A stretch of 64,000 nt of DNA from UBA4615 sp044368415 (GTDB lineage Bacteria > Pseudomonadota > Gammaproteobacteria > Burkholderiales > Burkholderiaceae_E), in NCBI GenBank assembly GCA_044368415.1, contig JBIPLJ010000007.1, positions 1-64,000 on the forward strand. The letters run 5' to 3'. Of the stretch, positions 44,748 to 53,042 are shown piece after piece; positions within the stretch are counted from its first letter, which is position 1; each line of letters opens with the position of its first letter. The notes below the pieces were generated by a model. The model was not told the origin of the DNA, ran no database searches, and was given only the letters and a program-made list of their open reading frames with translations. The position numbers and the translations under genes are program-made.

Positions 44748-46125
44748 TGCGCTGATCGGCGCCGCGCTCGCCGCCCCTGCGGGCGGGGACGGCGAGGGGC
44801 CGTTGGCGGTCGCTTTCAGCGGCGGTCTCGACTCCACCGTGCTGCTGCATGCCGCGACGCACCGCCTCGGCACCTCGCGCGTGCTTGCGCTGCATGTGCA
44901 CCACGGGCTGCAGCCGCAGGCCGATGCCTGGGTCGCACACTGCGCCGCGCGCGCCGCGGCGCTGGGCGTCGCGTTCCGCGCGCTGCACGCGACGGGCGCA
45001 CCCGCGCCGGGCGAGAGCATCGAGGGCTGGGCGCGCTGGGTCCGCTATGCGCTGCTGCGGGCCGCGGCGCGCGAGGCAGGTGCCTGCGCGCTCGCCACCG
45101 CCCACCATGCCGACGATCAGGCCGAGACGCTGCTGCTCGCGCTCGGCCGGGGCTGCGGGCTCGATGGCCTGACCGGCATCGCGCCGCGCGACCGGCGCGA
45201 GGGCGTGGTTCTGCTGCGCCCGCTGCTCGAGGTCGGGCGCGATGCGCTGCTCGAGCATGCACGCACGCACCGGCTGGACTGGGTCGAGGATCCGAGCAAC
45301 GCCGATGCGAGGGTGCCGCGCAGCGCGCTGCGCATGCGGGGGCTGCCCGCGCTCGAGTCGGTGCTGCCGGGCTGGGCGCAGGCTGTGCCCGCCGCGGTGC
45401 GGGCGCTGCGCGATGCCCGTGCGATCGTCGATGAGCGGGCCGCTCAGGACCTCGCTGCTGCCGATGCCTCGGGTTGCGGGACGCTCGCCGCCCTCGATCG
45501 GCGCGTGCTCGCAGGGCTGCCTGGTGCGCGCACCGACGCCGTCCTGCGCGCCTGGCTCGGCGCGCTGGGCGAGACCGCACCCTCGAGCGCCAAGCTCGCC
45601 GAGCTGCGTGCCCAGCTCGTCGATGGCGACTGCGCGTCGGCCGAGCAGCGGCATGGGGCCCATCGGTTGCACCGGTATCGCGACCTGCTGTGGGCCGACC
45701 GCGGTCCGCCGCCTTCGGTGCCGGGGCCGCGAGCTCTGCGCTGGTGCGGCGAGCTGGTGCTGCCGATCGGGGATGCCGGCATGCTGTGCTTCGACCCTGC
45801 GCCCGAAGGCTTGGACTCGGACTGGCTGCGCGCCAACACGCTGCACGTCGGTCCGGTCGCCTCGTCGGCGCGGCTGCGGCCCGACGCCGACGGCCCGAGC
45901 CGCACGATCAAGAACCTGCGTCAGGAGGTCGGCCTGCCGCCGGCGCTGCGCGCGGCGTTTCCCGGGGTGTCCGTCGAGGGCCGACTGTTGTGGGCGGCGC
46001 CTTTCGGCCGCGACCGCGCTCCGGACTGGCCCACCGCAGCGCGGGGCATCGTGCTGCGCTTCGTGCCGACGGTCTCGAGCCCTGCGAGCGTCTGGGCGGC
46101 GCTCAGCGCCGCCAGCAGCCGTTGA
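44722..46125 (+). CDS. tilS: tRNA(Ile)-lysidine synthase
   Basis: Modifies C34 of the CAU anticodon of tRNA-Ile to lysidine so that it reads AUA. The 467-residue product has the PP-loop ATPase motif SGGLDS at residues 33-38, then HHGLQPQADAW, ATAHHADDQAETLLLALGRG and the N-terminal-domain ending WVEDPSNAD. The substrate-binding central and C-terminal domains follow (IKNLRQEVGLPPALR). The C-terminus overlaps the convergent pilE-like gene by 23 bp. In relatives as I recall lysC comes next; here a pilus operon intervenes. Confidence 0.95.
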   Translation: MARSRKSVDALIGAALAAPAGGDGEGPLAVAFSGGLDSTVLLHAATHRLGTSRVLALHVHHGLQPQADAWVAHCAARAAALGVAFRALHATGAPAPGESIEGWARWVRYALLRAAAREAGACALATAHHADDQAETLLLALGRGCGLDGLTGIAPRDRREGVVLLRPLLEVGRDALLEHARTHRLDWVEDPSNADARVPRSALRMRGLPALESVLPGWAQAVPAAVRALRDARAIVDERAAQDLAAADASGCGTLAALDRRVLAGLPGARTDAVLRAWLGALGETAPSSAKLAELRAQLVDGDCASAEQRHGAHRLHRYRDLLWADRGPPPSVPGPRALRWCGELVLPIGDAGMLCFDPAPEGLDSDWLRANTLHVGPVASSARLRPDADGPSRTIKNLRQEVGLPPALRAAFPGVSVEGRLLWAAPFGRDRAPDWPTAARGIVLRFVPTVSSPASVWAALSAASSR

Positions 46126-46600
46126 CGCCGAGCGTGCCCGTGGCCTCGCGCACGCCGGTGCTGAGGATCCGCATCGTCCCGCATTTGTCGGCAGAGTCGA
46201 GCGGTATCGCCTGCACCGTGTACGACTGCGCGTCGAGTGCGGAGACCGATACCGTGTAGCGCTGCGTGCCGCCGCCGCTCGGTGACACCTTGAGCTCGGC
46301 GGGGAGGTCCGCCGCCGCGAGGGCTGTCGTGCACGGCGGGTTGGTCGCGGCGTTGATGCGGATGTAGCTGTTGCACTCCGCGTAGCGTCGCTCCAGCCAG
46401 GTGGCCGCGGCTTGCAGCGTCAATTGCGCATCGGAGCGCGCCGCCCGGCGCGTGTATTCGCCGTAGCTCGGCACAGCGATGACGGTGAGGATGCCGACCA
46501 CTGCGACGGCGATCATCAGCTCGATCAGCGTGATGCCCCGCTGGGGCGACGCCCGGACGCCGGGCGGGCAGGAAGTCAGGCGCGCAGTGCTCATGGGCAT
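46103..46600 (-). CDS. pilE: Type IV pilin-like protein PilE (minor pilin)
   Basis: A 165-residue type IVa prepilin and the last gene of the minor-pilin operon. The prepilin peptidase site is QRG/ITLIELMIAVAVVGIL with Glu at mature position 5 and a leader of 22 residues. The C-terminus has the paired Cys (DKCGT and GVNGCW) that closes the D-region. In P. aeruginosa PilE is a minor pilin made with FimU, PilV, PilW, PilX and PilY1 for pilus priming. Its 3' end overlaps tilS by 23 bp. It begins just 2 bp after pilY1. Confidence 0.9.
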   Translation of the reverse strand: MPMSTARLTSCPPGVRASPQRGITLIELMIAVAVVGILTVIAVPSYGEYTRRAARSDAQLTLQAAATWLERRYAECNSYIRINAATNPPCTTALAAADLPAELKVSPSGGGTQRYTVSVSALDAQSYTVQAIPLDSADKCGTMRILSTGVREATGTLGVNGCWRR

Positions 46601-46602
46601 CC

Positions 46603-49600
46603 CTATCGGAGCTGGTTCCAGGCGGCCCGCGGATTCCAGCCCCGCTGGATCTGGACCTGAGAGAGCCCCCCCGTGCCGCTGTTGATGGTGAGCTGGACCG
46701 TGCCGTTGGCCTTACGGATCGGTGTGGGGGCGGCCAGCACGCCGTCCAGGCGATACCCCGCGCCCCTACCGGTTCCGTTGTCGAAGAGCGCCACGCCCTG
46801 GCCGTTGAAAGGCGACATCGCCATCACCCAGGAGGTGACATTCGAGCCACAGGGGTCGAGTGCACTCGTCGGCTGGACGGTGGAGACGGTCATCAGCGAC
46901 AGCTCCGGCATAAAATTGACCGCGGTCGTCACCCGCTCGCCGATGTTGCTCTGGCGACCGTTGAGGTCGAGGTACCAGCCGGCCCCGGTGATCGGCGTCG
47001 TGTTCTGCGACACCGTCCTCCGGTTGGTCGTCTCGGTCACGATGGTCTGCTGGGTGAGGTCCGACCGGGTCGCTGTACCGGCACCGGCCGGGCGGTCCCG
47101 GATACCGTAGACCGACTGCTTGTCGGTCGAGGTCGGATCGGACTCCGTGACCAGCCGCCCCGTGCCGAACAGCAGCATGCGGCCGAGCTGCCGATCGGAG
47201 GCGATGCGGACCTTCGCGGTGATCGGCTGGCGCTTGTTGTCCGGGCCGATCGCGGTGAACAAGGGCAGGTTGCCGAAGTCCAGCTTCCAGTCGCTCGGCC
47301 CCTCGCCCGAGAGCGTGAAGCGCCACAGGTTGCCGAGCATGTCGCCGGCATAGGCATGGGACAGGCGCTTGCCCGCGGTGTAGAGCAGGGCGGGTGCCGC
47401 CAGTCCGTTGCCGACCGTGGTGGACTGCTCGCCGGTGTCGATCTTTTTCAGGACGGCGCCGGTCGACGCGTTGAGCACGTAGAGCATTGCCTTGTTCGAC
47501 GGATGCCCGTAGCCGTTGCCGAACGTCACCACCCACTGACCACTCTGGGCTCGGGCGATCACCGGCTCGCCGAGCACGTGTCCGAGGTCGTCGTCGTCAG
47601 GGAAGAACTCCCAGAGCAGCGCCGGGCTCAGCGGAGTGGTGACGTCCAACGCAAACAGGCCGCGCGCGCCGGCGCCGGTACTCGCAACCAGGATGGTGCG
47701 CCATTGGGTGCCGTCGTGGATGTCGTGCGTGACGATCGGGCCGTCGACGTGCCAGGTGTGGCCGGCCCGCGGGTCGGCCCGCTTGCCGATCTTCGCGAAC
47801 GAGGGCGAGGGCATGTAGGCCCAGCGGTGTGCGCCGGTGTCTGCGTTGAAGGCATGCAGCATGCCGTCGTTCGCGCCCACGTAGACCGTCGGATTCTTTG
47901 GACGGCCAGTGCCGGTATCCTGTTTGTCCTTCACGTACTGCGCATACACCTTGCCGTCGATCCTCGTCGTGTCCGTCCAGGCCGTCACGCTGTAGCCGTA
48001 GTCCCGGCCGCCCTCGAAGAGCGGGGCCGAGTTGACCAGGTCCCCGAGCAGCCGGTCGCGGCTCCGCAGCTCCAGGTTGGACTTGTCACCGAGCACCCAT
48101 TTCACCAGGTCGGCCGCGCTGATCGGATCGGTCATCGTGTCGCTGAGAGTCGCCGCCTGCGTGGCGAGCTCTGTCTGACGTGCCGCGGGCAGGCTGCTCA
48201 GCGCGGTCGGCAGCAGCTGCACGAGTCCGTTGTTTGCCGACTTCGCGTAGACCTTGTGCGAGCCGATACCGCCGTTCACCAGCGTGTTGAAAGTCGAGTC
48301 GGTGCTCCAGGTGGTCGAGGACTCCGGCTTGCCGTCCGCCTGCACCTTGTAGGCCCGCAGCGTGCCGTCCCAGCGCTGGCTGCTGAAAGAGGTGCTGAAA
48401 AACATCGAGTCGGTCTGCACCTGCAGCGAGGAACTGCTCACCGCGCTCGCGCCGTCCTCCCGGTTCGAGATCCGGTTGGTCAGGTCCTCGAAGGCCTTGA
48501 CCAGGGTCTCCGGGGAGTCGGCCGAGTAGAACGCGCCGCGAGCGTTGATCGCGCCGTGCCAGAGGTCGTAGACGTTGCCGCTCCCGGCGTCCTCGTACGA
48601 CTCGGGCCAGTCGGCCAGGCCCTGCTTGAAGCGCTGGTAGCCCGTGGCGGGGCTCGCGGCCCCGGCAAAGGTCGAGCCCTGCCACTGCACCGGCGACGTG
48701 AGGGATCGGCTCAGGCCCAGGCCGACGTAGATCGACGTCATCTTCTGCCAGGTGCCGGGATCGTTGCGCGGATCCCAGTACTCGGCGGAGGTCGGGCTCA
48801 GGCCCGCCTGGAAGGGCATGAACGGACGCAGCGTGTTCGCCAGACCCGGTTGCAGGTCGGTTGCCCAGTAATAAAACGACAGGTCGGCGATCGTGCTGCG
48901 GTTGCCGTCCTGGAACGGCGCAGCCGGCGAGTATCTCGTGCCGTCCGGAAGCGTTCGCGAGGTGTTGTCGACGTTGCCGGCACTCGAGCTGTCGCTGTTC
49001 CAGATGCCGTCGGTCATCAGCACGTGGTAGCTCGCGCGACACGAGGTGTACTGCAGCCCGGTCGTCCTGGTCAGATCGTCGGCATACGGGCTGCCGGCAC
49101 CCTGCAGCATCAGGTAGTCGCCGGCGCGACTGACTGCCGAGCGCAGCGGCGTACCGCCATCGGTGGGCAGGCGCTCGAGCCATTGCCACATGGCGGCGCG
49201 CTTGATGTCGCTGAACGGGCCGATGCGTGCGTTGACGTTGGCGCGCCCGCTGTCCCAGCCTTTGCAGCTTGTGGTGAAGTTGGACCCCTTGCAGGAGTTC
49301 AGCGCCTGCCAGGCGACACGGTAGTCCTTCGGCAACTTCGAGAACCCGATCATCGAGGCCGACACGGTCGCGAGGTTCCGGGTCCGGTAGAACGAGTACC
49401 AGTTCGCGAAGTTCTGACGCTCGGCGTCGGTCGACGGCCGCTTGAACTCGAAGCAGGCGGCCGTGGTCATCCCAATCATGTCCTGGAGCGTGGGCGAATT
49501 CGGACAGCTGCCGCCGTTCGGCTTGTAGGTCCACCAGTAGGCTTCGGTGTTGGAGCGCCTTGGAACCCCCACGCCAGGGCAGTTGTCGCGGTTCGACGGA

Positions 49601-50073
49601 CAGTGATCGGCAAATACGGCGCCCGTGCCTTTCGGGTTGTACTCCAATTCGGGCCGGTAGTTGGTCTGTAGATTGACCCACCCCCGCGTCGAATCGAAGC
49701 CGTTTCGCCTGGCTGCCGTGTAGCTCGTCGGGTACGGGTTCTCGTCCGCGTCCGGCGGCGCGACGTACGTCACCGTCTGGTCGTAGTACATCGGGTTCAG
49801 GTTCGACTTGAATGCCAGGACATTACTGTCGGGCCGAAACGAGTCCGGGGCATAGGCCCATGCCATCGAACCCGAGTCGTCCAGCGTCAGCAACAAGTTC
49901 GGCGCCACGTTCTGGCCGACGAACCAGGGCACGGCAGGCAGCGTGATCAGCGGCGTGCCTGCGGCGGTCACTGGCGAGGGCGTCAGCGCAACCGCGAGGG
50001 CGCTCCCTGCGAGCGCGAGGAAGCCGGCGAGCAGCCGGCGCTGCAGTGACGGGGCGGCAGCTTGGGTCTTCAT
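46603..50073 (-). CDS. pilY1: Type IV pilus tip adhesin/assembly factor PilY1 (PilC family)
   Basis: An exported pilus tip protein that primes assembly and binds surfaces. The 1156-residue product has a signal peptide (about residues 1-38), a VWA-like N-terminal half with a MIDAS motif DDSGSM (Asp65-Met70), and many Cys that could form disulfides. The C-terminal PilC-type beta-propeller contains YVGANDGMLHAFNADTG and GQWVVTFGNGYGHPSNKAMLYVLN; its DDDD-containing loop (FPDDDDLGHVLG) may bind calcium. The start overlaps the pilX stop (ATGA). Confidence 0.93.
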   Translation of the reverse strand: MKTQAAAPSLQRRLLAGFLALAGSALAVALTPSPVTAAGTPLITLPAVPWFVGQNVAPNLLLTLDDSGSMAWAYAPDSFRPDSNVLAFKSNLNPMYYDQTVTYVAPPDADENPYPTSYTAARRNGFDSTRGWVNLQTNYRPELEYNPKGTGAVFADHCPSNRDNCPGVGVPRRSNTEAYWWTYKPNGGSCPNSPTLQDMIGMTTAACFEFKRPSTDAERQNFANWYSFYRTRNLATVSASMIGFSKLPKDYRVAWQALNSCKGSNFTTSCKGWDSGRANVNARIGPFSDIKRAAMWQWLERLPTDGGTPLRSAVSRAGDYLMLQGAGSPYADDLTRTTGLQYTSCRASYHVLMTDGIWNSDSSSAGNVDNTSRTLPDGTRYSPAAPFQDGNRSTIADLSFYYWATDLQPGLANTLRPFMPFQAGLSPTSAEYWDPRNDPGTWQKMTSIYVGLGLSRSLTSPVQWQGSTFAGAASPATGYQRFKQGLADWPESYEDAGSGNVYDLWHGAINARGAFYSADSPETLVKAFEDLTNRISNREDGASAVSSSSLQVQTDSMFFSTSFSSQRWDGTLRAYKVQADGKPESSTTWSTDSTFNTLVNGGIGSHKVYAKSANNGLVQLLPTALSSLPAARQTELATQAATLSDTMTDPISAADLVKWVLGDKSNLELRSRDRLLGDLVNSAPLFEGGRDYGYSVTAWTDTTRIDGKVYAQYVKDKQDTGTGRPKNPTVYVGANDGMLHAFNADTGAHRWAYMPSPSFAKIGKRADPRAGHTWHVDGPIVTHDIHDGTQWRTILVASTGAGARGLFALDVTTPLSPALLWEFFPDDDDLGHVLGEPVIARAQSGQWVVTFGNGYGHPSNKAMLYVLNASTGAVLKKIDTGEQSTTVGNGLAAPALLYTAGKRLSHAYAGDMLGNLWRFTLSGEGPSDWKLDFGNLPLFTAIGPDNKRQPITAKVRIASDRQLGRMLLFGTGRLVTESDPTSTDKQSVYGIRDRPAGAGTATRSDLTQQTIVTETTNRRTVSQNTTPITGAGWYLDLNGRQSNIGERVTTAVNFMPELSLMTVSTVQPTSALDPCGSNVTSWVMAMSPFNGQGVALFDNGTGRGAGYRLDGVLAAPTPIRKANGTVQLTINSGTGGLSQVQIQRGWNPRAAWNQLR

Positions 50074-50660
50074 TTGGGCAGGGTCACCAGAGTGGCCTGG
50101 ATCAGCACCTCGGCGGCGGCATCGCCCTTGCCGAAGACCGTGAGGCGGCTGTAGTTAAGCGGGTAGGTGGTCGGGCCCGCAGGCTCGCCCTCGTCGTCGA
50201 TCGCCAGCCGCTCTATCACGTAGCGCGACTTGGCGACGTTGGCGATCGACTGCGGCAGCAGGGTCTGGATCGTCGTGTCGTTGTCGGGCATGCCCCAGAC
50301 ACGCCAGAATTTCAGCGATCCGCTGTCCACTTCGGTCACCGAGCCGCCGCCGACGGGCGGTAGCCGACCGCCGTAGTACAGCCCGCCGGACTCGATCGGC
50401 TCGCTGCTGCCGGAGGCGATCAGCTGGCGCAGGCGCGCGAACGACTGCAGCGTCGCGGCTTCCGCGCCTTCGAACGAGGCGCTTCGGTCGCGCAGGTTGC
50501 CGGCGACCTTGTACTCGACGATCGCGCTCTCGAGCGAGCTCGATCCGACGACCATCATCAGCGCGAGCAGCAGCATCGCGACAAGCAGCGCGACGCCACG
50601 CTGCCGGGGGCGCAAGGGGGTGCTCCGGCGCTTCGGGAAGGGGGGGGCGCAGTGTGTCAT
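50070..50660 (-). CDS. pilX: Type IV pilus minor pilin PilX
   Basis: A 196-residue minor pilin-type protein. A positively charged leader is followed by QRGVALLVAMLLLALMMVVGSSSLE, where the mature protein would start VALLVAM; PilX-type proteins have Gly just before a hydrophobic helix, as here. The rest contains KVAGNLRDRSASFEGAEAATLQ, a hallmark of PilX N-terminal domains. Both ends overlap the neighbouring genes by ATGA, showing translational coupling in pilW-pilX-pilY1. Confidence 0.88.
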   Translation of the reverse strand: MTHCAPPFPKRRSTPLRPRQRGVALLVAMLLLALMMVVGSSSLESAIVEYKVAGNLRDRSASFEGAEAATLQSFARLRQLIASGSSEPIESGGLYYGGRLPPVGGGSVTEVDSGSLKFWRVWGMPDNDTTIQTLLPQSIANVAKSRYVIERLAIDDEGEPAGPTTYPLNYSRLTVFGKGDAAAEVLIQATLVTLPK

Positions 50661-51811
50661 GGGTCGACGGTCACTCTGGATCGGATCGTGAACGACGATT
50701 CGAAGTTGCGGATCACGGGCGCGTCGCCAGCTTGGATGCCCACGCTGGGCTGCATCCGCAGGCGAACGTCGACGCGCACGACGCGCCGCCAATCGGTCGA
50801 GGTGTCGGCGGGCAGGAAGTTCGCGCCGTTGGTGATCTCGTCGAGCTGGCGGCTGGCGCCGAAGGTCGGGTCCGAGTTCGCGGCCTCCGGGTTGTCCAGG
50901 CCGAGGCCGGTCACCCGCAGCGTGTTTGCGCCGACGAGTACCTGTCGCGGGGTCTCCCAGGCGACGGCGCCGCTGTCCATCCTCAGGGTGCGCATCATCA
51001 GCGCCCGCTGCGCGATGCCGTCGATGGTCACGGTGGCGACGTAGTACTGGACGACGCGGATCGGATACAGCGTGGTCGAGGGCCAGTAGATGCAGTCCGA
51101 TCCGACGCGCGACGCGTGGCCGCAGCGCGCACCGGTCAGCGGCCGGCTCAAGGGGATCTGGACCTGCCCGGCGCTCACCGACTCGATGCTGATGATCACA
51201 GCGCTCTGACAGTCGGACAGCAGGCCGAGCCGGTTGGCGGACTGCGGCGTGGCGTCGTTGCGGCTCGGCTCGAAAGTGCCCAACGTGGTGAGGGTCAGCC
51301 CGTTGGGCGAGAGCGGCCCGGCCAGGCGCGTCGCGCCGTCCAGGCTGGCGTAGCGGACCTCGATCACATGCGAGTCAGCCACAGGGACGTCAGGCGCCGG
51401 GATTCCGCCCCAGGTCGCGGCGCTCGCGTTACCCGGGAATGCGCGGATCGCCGTCTGTGCGTCGATCGTGAAGTTGTTCATCGATTCGGCAGCTCCGGGG
51501 TCGACCGGAATCACCGACGTCTCCCAGATGCGCGGGTCGACGTGACGCGTCAGCGCGCTGTTGCAGCCGATGAAGCCGGCCTGCCGGATCTCGCGCCCGA
51601 TCTGCTCGAGCGCCACGCGCCCGTTGCCCTGGATCTGCGCAAGCTCGGTGCCGTAGCGCTGCGAGGCGCGCATCGACGAATAGGCGAAGGTGATCGCGGT
51701 CAACACGACCAGCGACAGCGCGGTCGCGACCACGATCTCGATGAGCGTCATGCCGCCGGAGACGCTGCGGGCAGCGCTGCGCTTCGGCGGCCGATGGGCA
51801 TGCCTCGTCAT
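50657..51811 (-). CDS. pilW: Type IV pilus minor pilin PilW
   Basis: A 384-residue minor pilin. The prepilin site is VSGG/MTLIEIVVATALSLVVL, with Glu5, followed by the long helix and QIQGNGRVALEQIGREIRQAGFIGC, which is characteristic of PilW. A large globular domain with Cys residues makes up the rest. The stop overlaps pilX and the start overlaps pilV (ATGA at 51808-51811). It is part of the pilus-priming subcomplex with PilV and PilX. Confidence 0.9.
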   Translation of the reverse strand: MTRHAHRPPKRSAARSVSGGMTLIEIVVATALSLVVLTAITFAYSSMRASQRYGTELAQIQGNGRVALEQIGREIRQAGFIGCNSALTRHVDPRIWETSVIPVDPGAAESMNNFTIDAQTAIRAFPGNASAATWGGIPAPDVPVADSHVIEVRYASLDGATRLAGPLSPNGLTLTTLGTFEPSRNDATPQSANRLGLLSDCQSAVIISIESVSAGQVQIPLSRPLTGARCGHASRVGSDCIYWPSTTLYPIRVVQYYVATVTIDGIAQRALMMRTLRMDSGAVAWETPRQVLVGANTLRVTGLGLDNPEAANSDPTFGASRQLDEITNGANFLPADTSTDWRRVVRVDVRLRMQPSVGIQAGDAPVIRNFESSFTIRSRVTVDP

Positions 51812-52281
51812 GGCCGCGCCCTCAAGCCCTGCACGCGCATGTGTCGCAGCTGCTCGCTGCCCGAGTCGCCCGCGCCCGCGCGCCGGTCGTCCCAGCGGAT
51901 GACGACGTTGATCTCATCGAACACCCGTCCCGTGACCGTATCCGTCCGCTGCGTGACGGTGATCTCGCCGTTGCCGGCGGGCAGGCTGCGGCTGAGCTGC
52001 GCCTTCCAGGTGGCGAGATCGCGCTCCGTCACGCCATCGCCGCTCGGCGTCGCCCTGAACGCGACCGTGTAGTTCCCCGTCGGGTTCGCGCGGGCCCGGT
52101 CGATCACATGCTCAGCCAGCACCGCGGCCTGGGCCCGCCAGCTGTTTCCGTTCAGTGCCTGCATGCCGCGCGCCTGCGAATAGAGGATGCTGCCGAGTCC
52201 GAGCGACACGACGATCAGCGCGACCAGCAACTCGAGGAGCGAGAAGCCGCGCTGGGGGTGGGTGGAGACGGGCGTTGGCAT
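51808..52281 (-). CDS. pilV: Type IV pilus minor pilin PilV
   Basis: A 157-residue minor pilin. The prepilin site is PQRG/FSLLELLVALIVVSLGLGS, followed by QARGMQALNGNSWRAQAAVLAEHVIDRARANP, as in PilV proteins. The start is the ATG at 52281, though the frame is open further upstream against fimT. There are 14 bp between it and the fimT stop. Confidence 0.9.
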   Translation of the reverse strand: MPTPVSTHPQRGFSLLELLVALIVVSLGLGSILYSQARGMQALNGNSWRAQAAVLAEHVIDRARANPTGNYTVAFRATPSGDGVTERDLATWKAQLSRSLPAGNGEITVTQRTDTVTGRVFDEINVVIRWDDRRAGAGDSGSEQLRHMRVQGLRARP

Positions 52282-52295
52282 CGCGGGTCGGGCGC

Positions 52296-52820
52296 TCAGT
52301 TGATCGGGCCGATGGTGGTTGAACCGGTGCGCCCGATCGTGACGGTTCTGGAGCGGCCGTTGACCTCCATCCGCAGCGTCGACTCCTGCGGTGCGCCGTC
52401 GAGGGCCAGCGCCACGTTGCGCCCCTGGGCGTCGAACGCGAGTGCGCCCGGATTGCTCGATGGAAAGCTGCTGGGAGAGGGCATCGAGAACTGCCGGACG
52501 ATGGTGTCTGCCGCCGTGCGAGCGTTGGACACATCCGAGTCGGCCTCGAAGTGCACGACCAGCCCCGAAGTCCAGTCCGTGCCGCTGAGCGGCCGCACTG
52601 CGACCAAACCGGCGCGCTTGATCGACTCTGCGCGCGCGAGGCGGATCGCGTTGACGATCTGGGTCGTGCCGGACTCGAGGCGGCGGGCGGTCACCGCCTC
52701 CCGGAAGGTTGGCGCTGCAGCGACGATCAGGATGCCGAGCACCGCGAGCACTGCCAACAGCTCGATCAGCGTGAAGCCTGCGATCGAACCGTCGGCCGAA
52801 GCGGGGCGGATTGGGGTCAT
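52296..52820 (-). CDS. fimT: Minor pilin, FimT/FimU (GspH) family
   Basis: A 174-residue GspH/FimT-type prepilin and the first gene of the pilus operon. The peptidase site is IAG/FTLIELLAVLAVLGILIVAAAP; TQIVNAIRLARAESIKR follows, the family's helix signature. The C-terminal half is a beta-rich globular domain. The predicted promoter places transcription close to its ATG at 52820, with hardly any leader. A 17-bp tandem repeat lies in the region shared with lysC's promoter. Confidence 0.88.
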   Translation of the reverse strand: MTPIRPASADGSIAGFTLIELLAVLAVLGILIVAAAPTFREAVTARRLESGTTQIVNAIRLARAESIKRAGLVAVRPLSGTDWTSGLVVHFEADSDVSNARTAADTIVRQFSMPSPSSFPSSNPGALAFDAQGRNVALALDGAPQESTLRMEVNGRSRTVTIGRTGSTTIGPIN

Positions 52821-52827
52821 GTTCGGG

Positions 52828-52856
52828 ATTGTTTCGGCGTCTTAGCGTCAGCTCAA
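52828..52856 (-). promoter_or_regulatory. Possible promoter of the pilus operon
   Basis: Minus strand TTGAGC (52851-52856) and AACAAT (52828-52833) with 17 bp between. The ATG would be within a few bases of the transcription start. No sigma-54 -24/-12 motif is seen. Confidence 0.35.
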
Positions 52857-52879
52857 GGCAAAGCGTCATGCGATCGATC

Positions 52880-52930
52880 GACGGACGGCGGGTGCGGACG
52901 GACGGCGGGTGCGGACGGACGGCGGGCGCA
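52880..52930. repeat. Three tandem 17-bp repeats between fimT and lysC
   Basis: The unit GACGGACGGCGGGTGCG occurs at 52880 and 52897, and with two changes at 52914; a partial fourth copy follows. It lies in the divergent intergenic region, between the two promoters. Confidence 0.85.
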
Positions 52931-52997
52931 GACGGGCGGCTGATTCACCTGCGGGAAGGGCTCGGACCCCTCGACCGGAGGGCGCGCGCAGACGACG

Positions 52998-53003
52998 TAT
53001 ACT
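52998..53003 (+). promoter_or_regulatory. Likely -10 box (TATACT) of lysC
   Basis: TATACT 39 bp before the lysC ATG. The leader would be about 30-35 nt and has no clear Shine-Dalgarno sequence. Confidence 0.5.
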
Positions 53004-53042
53004 TCGCGGATTACTCGAAGACTCCCCCCGATTCGCGGCGCC

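Noticed and set aside
47356..49671. 771-codon plus-strand frame inside pilY1
   Set aside because: Antisense to pilY1, no recognisable domain and typical shadow composition.
52880..52930. Possible CRISPR-like array
   Set aside because: The units are directly abutting 17-bp tandem repeats without spacers and there are no cas genes in the window.
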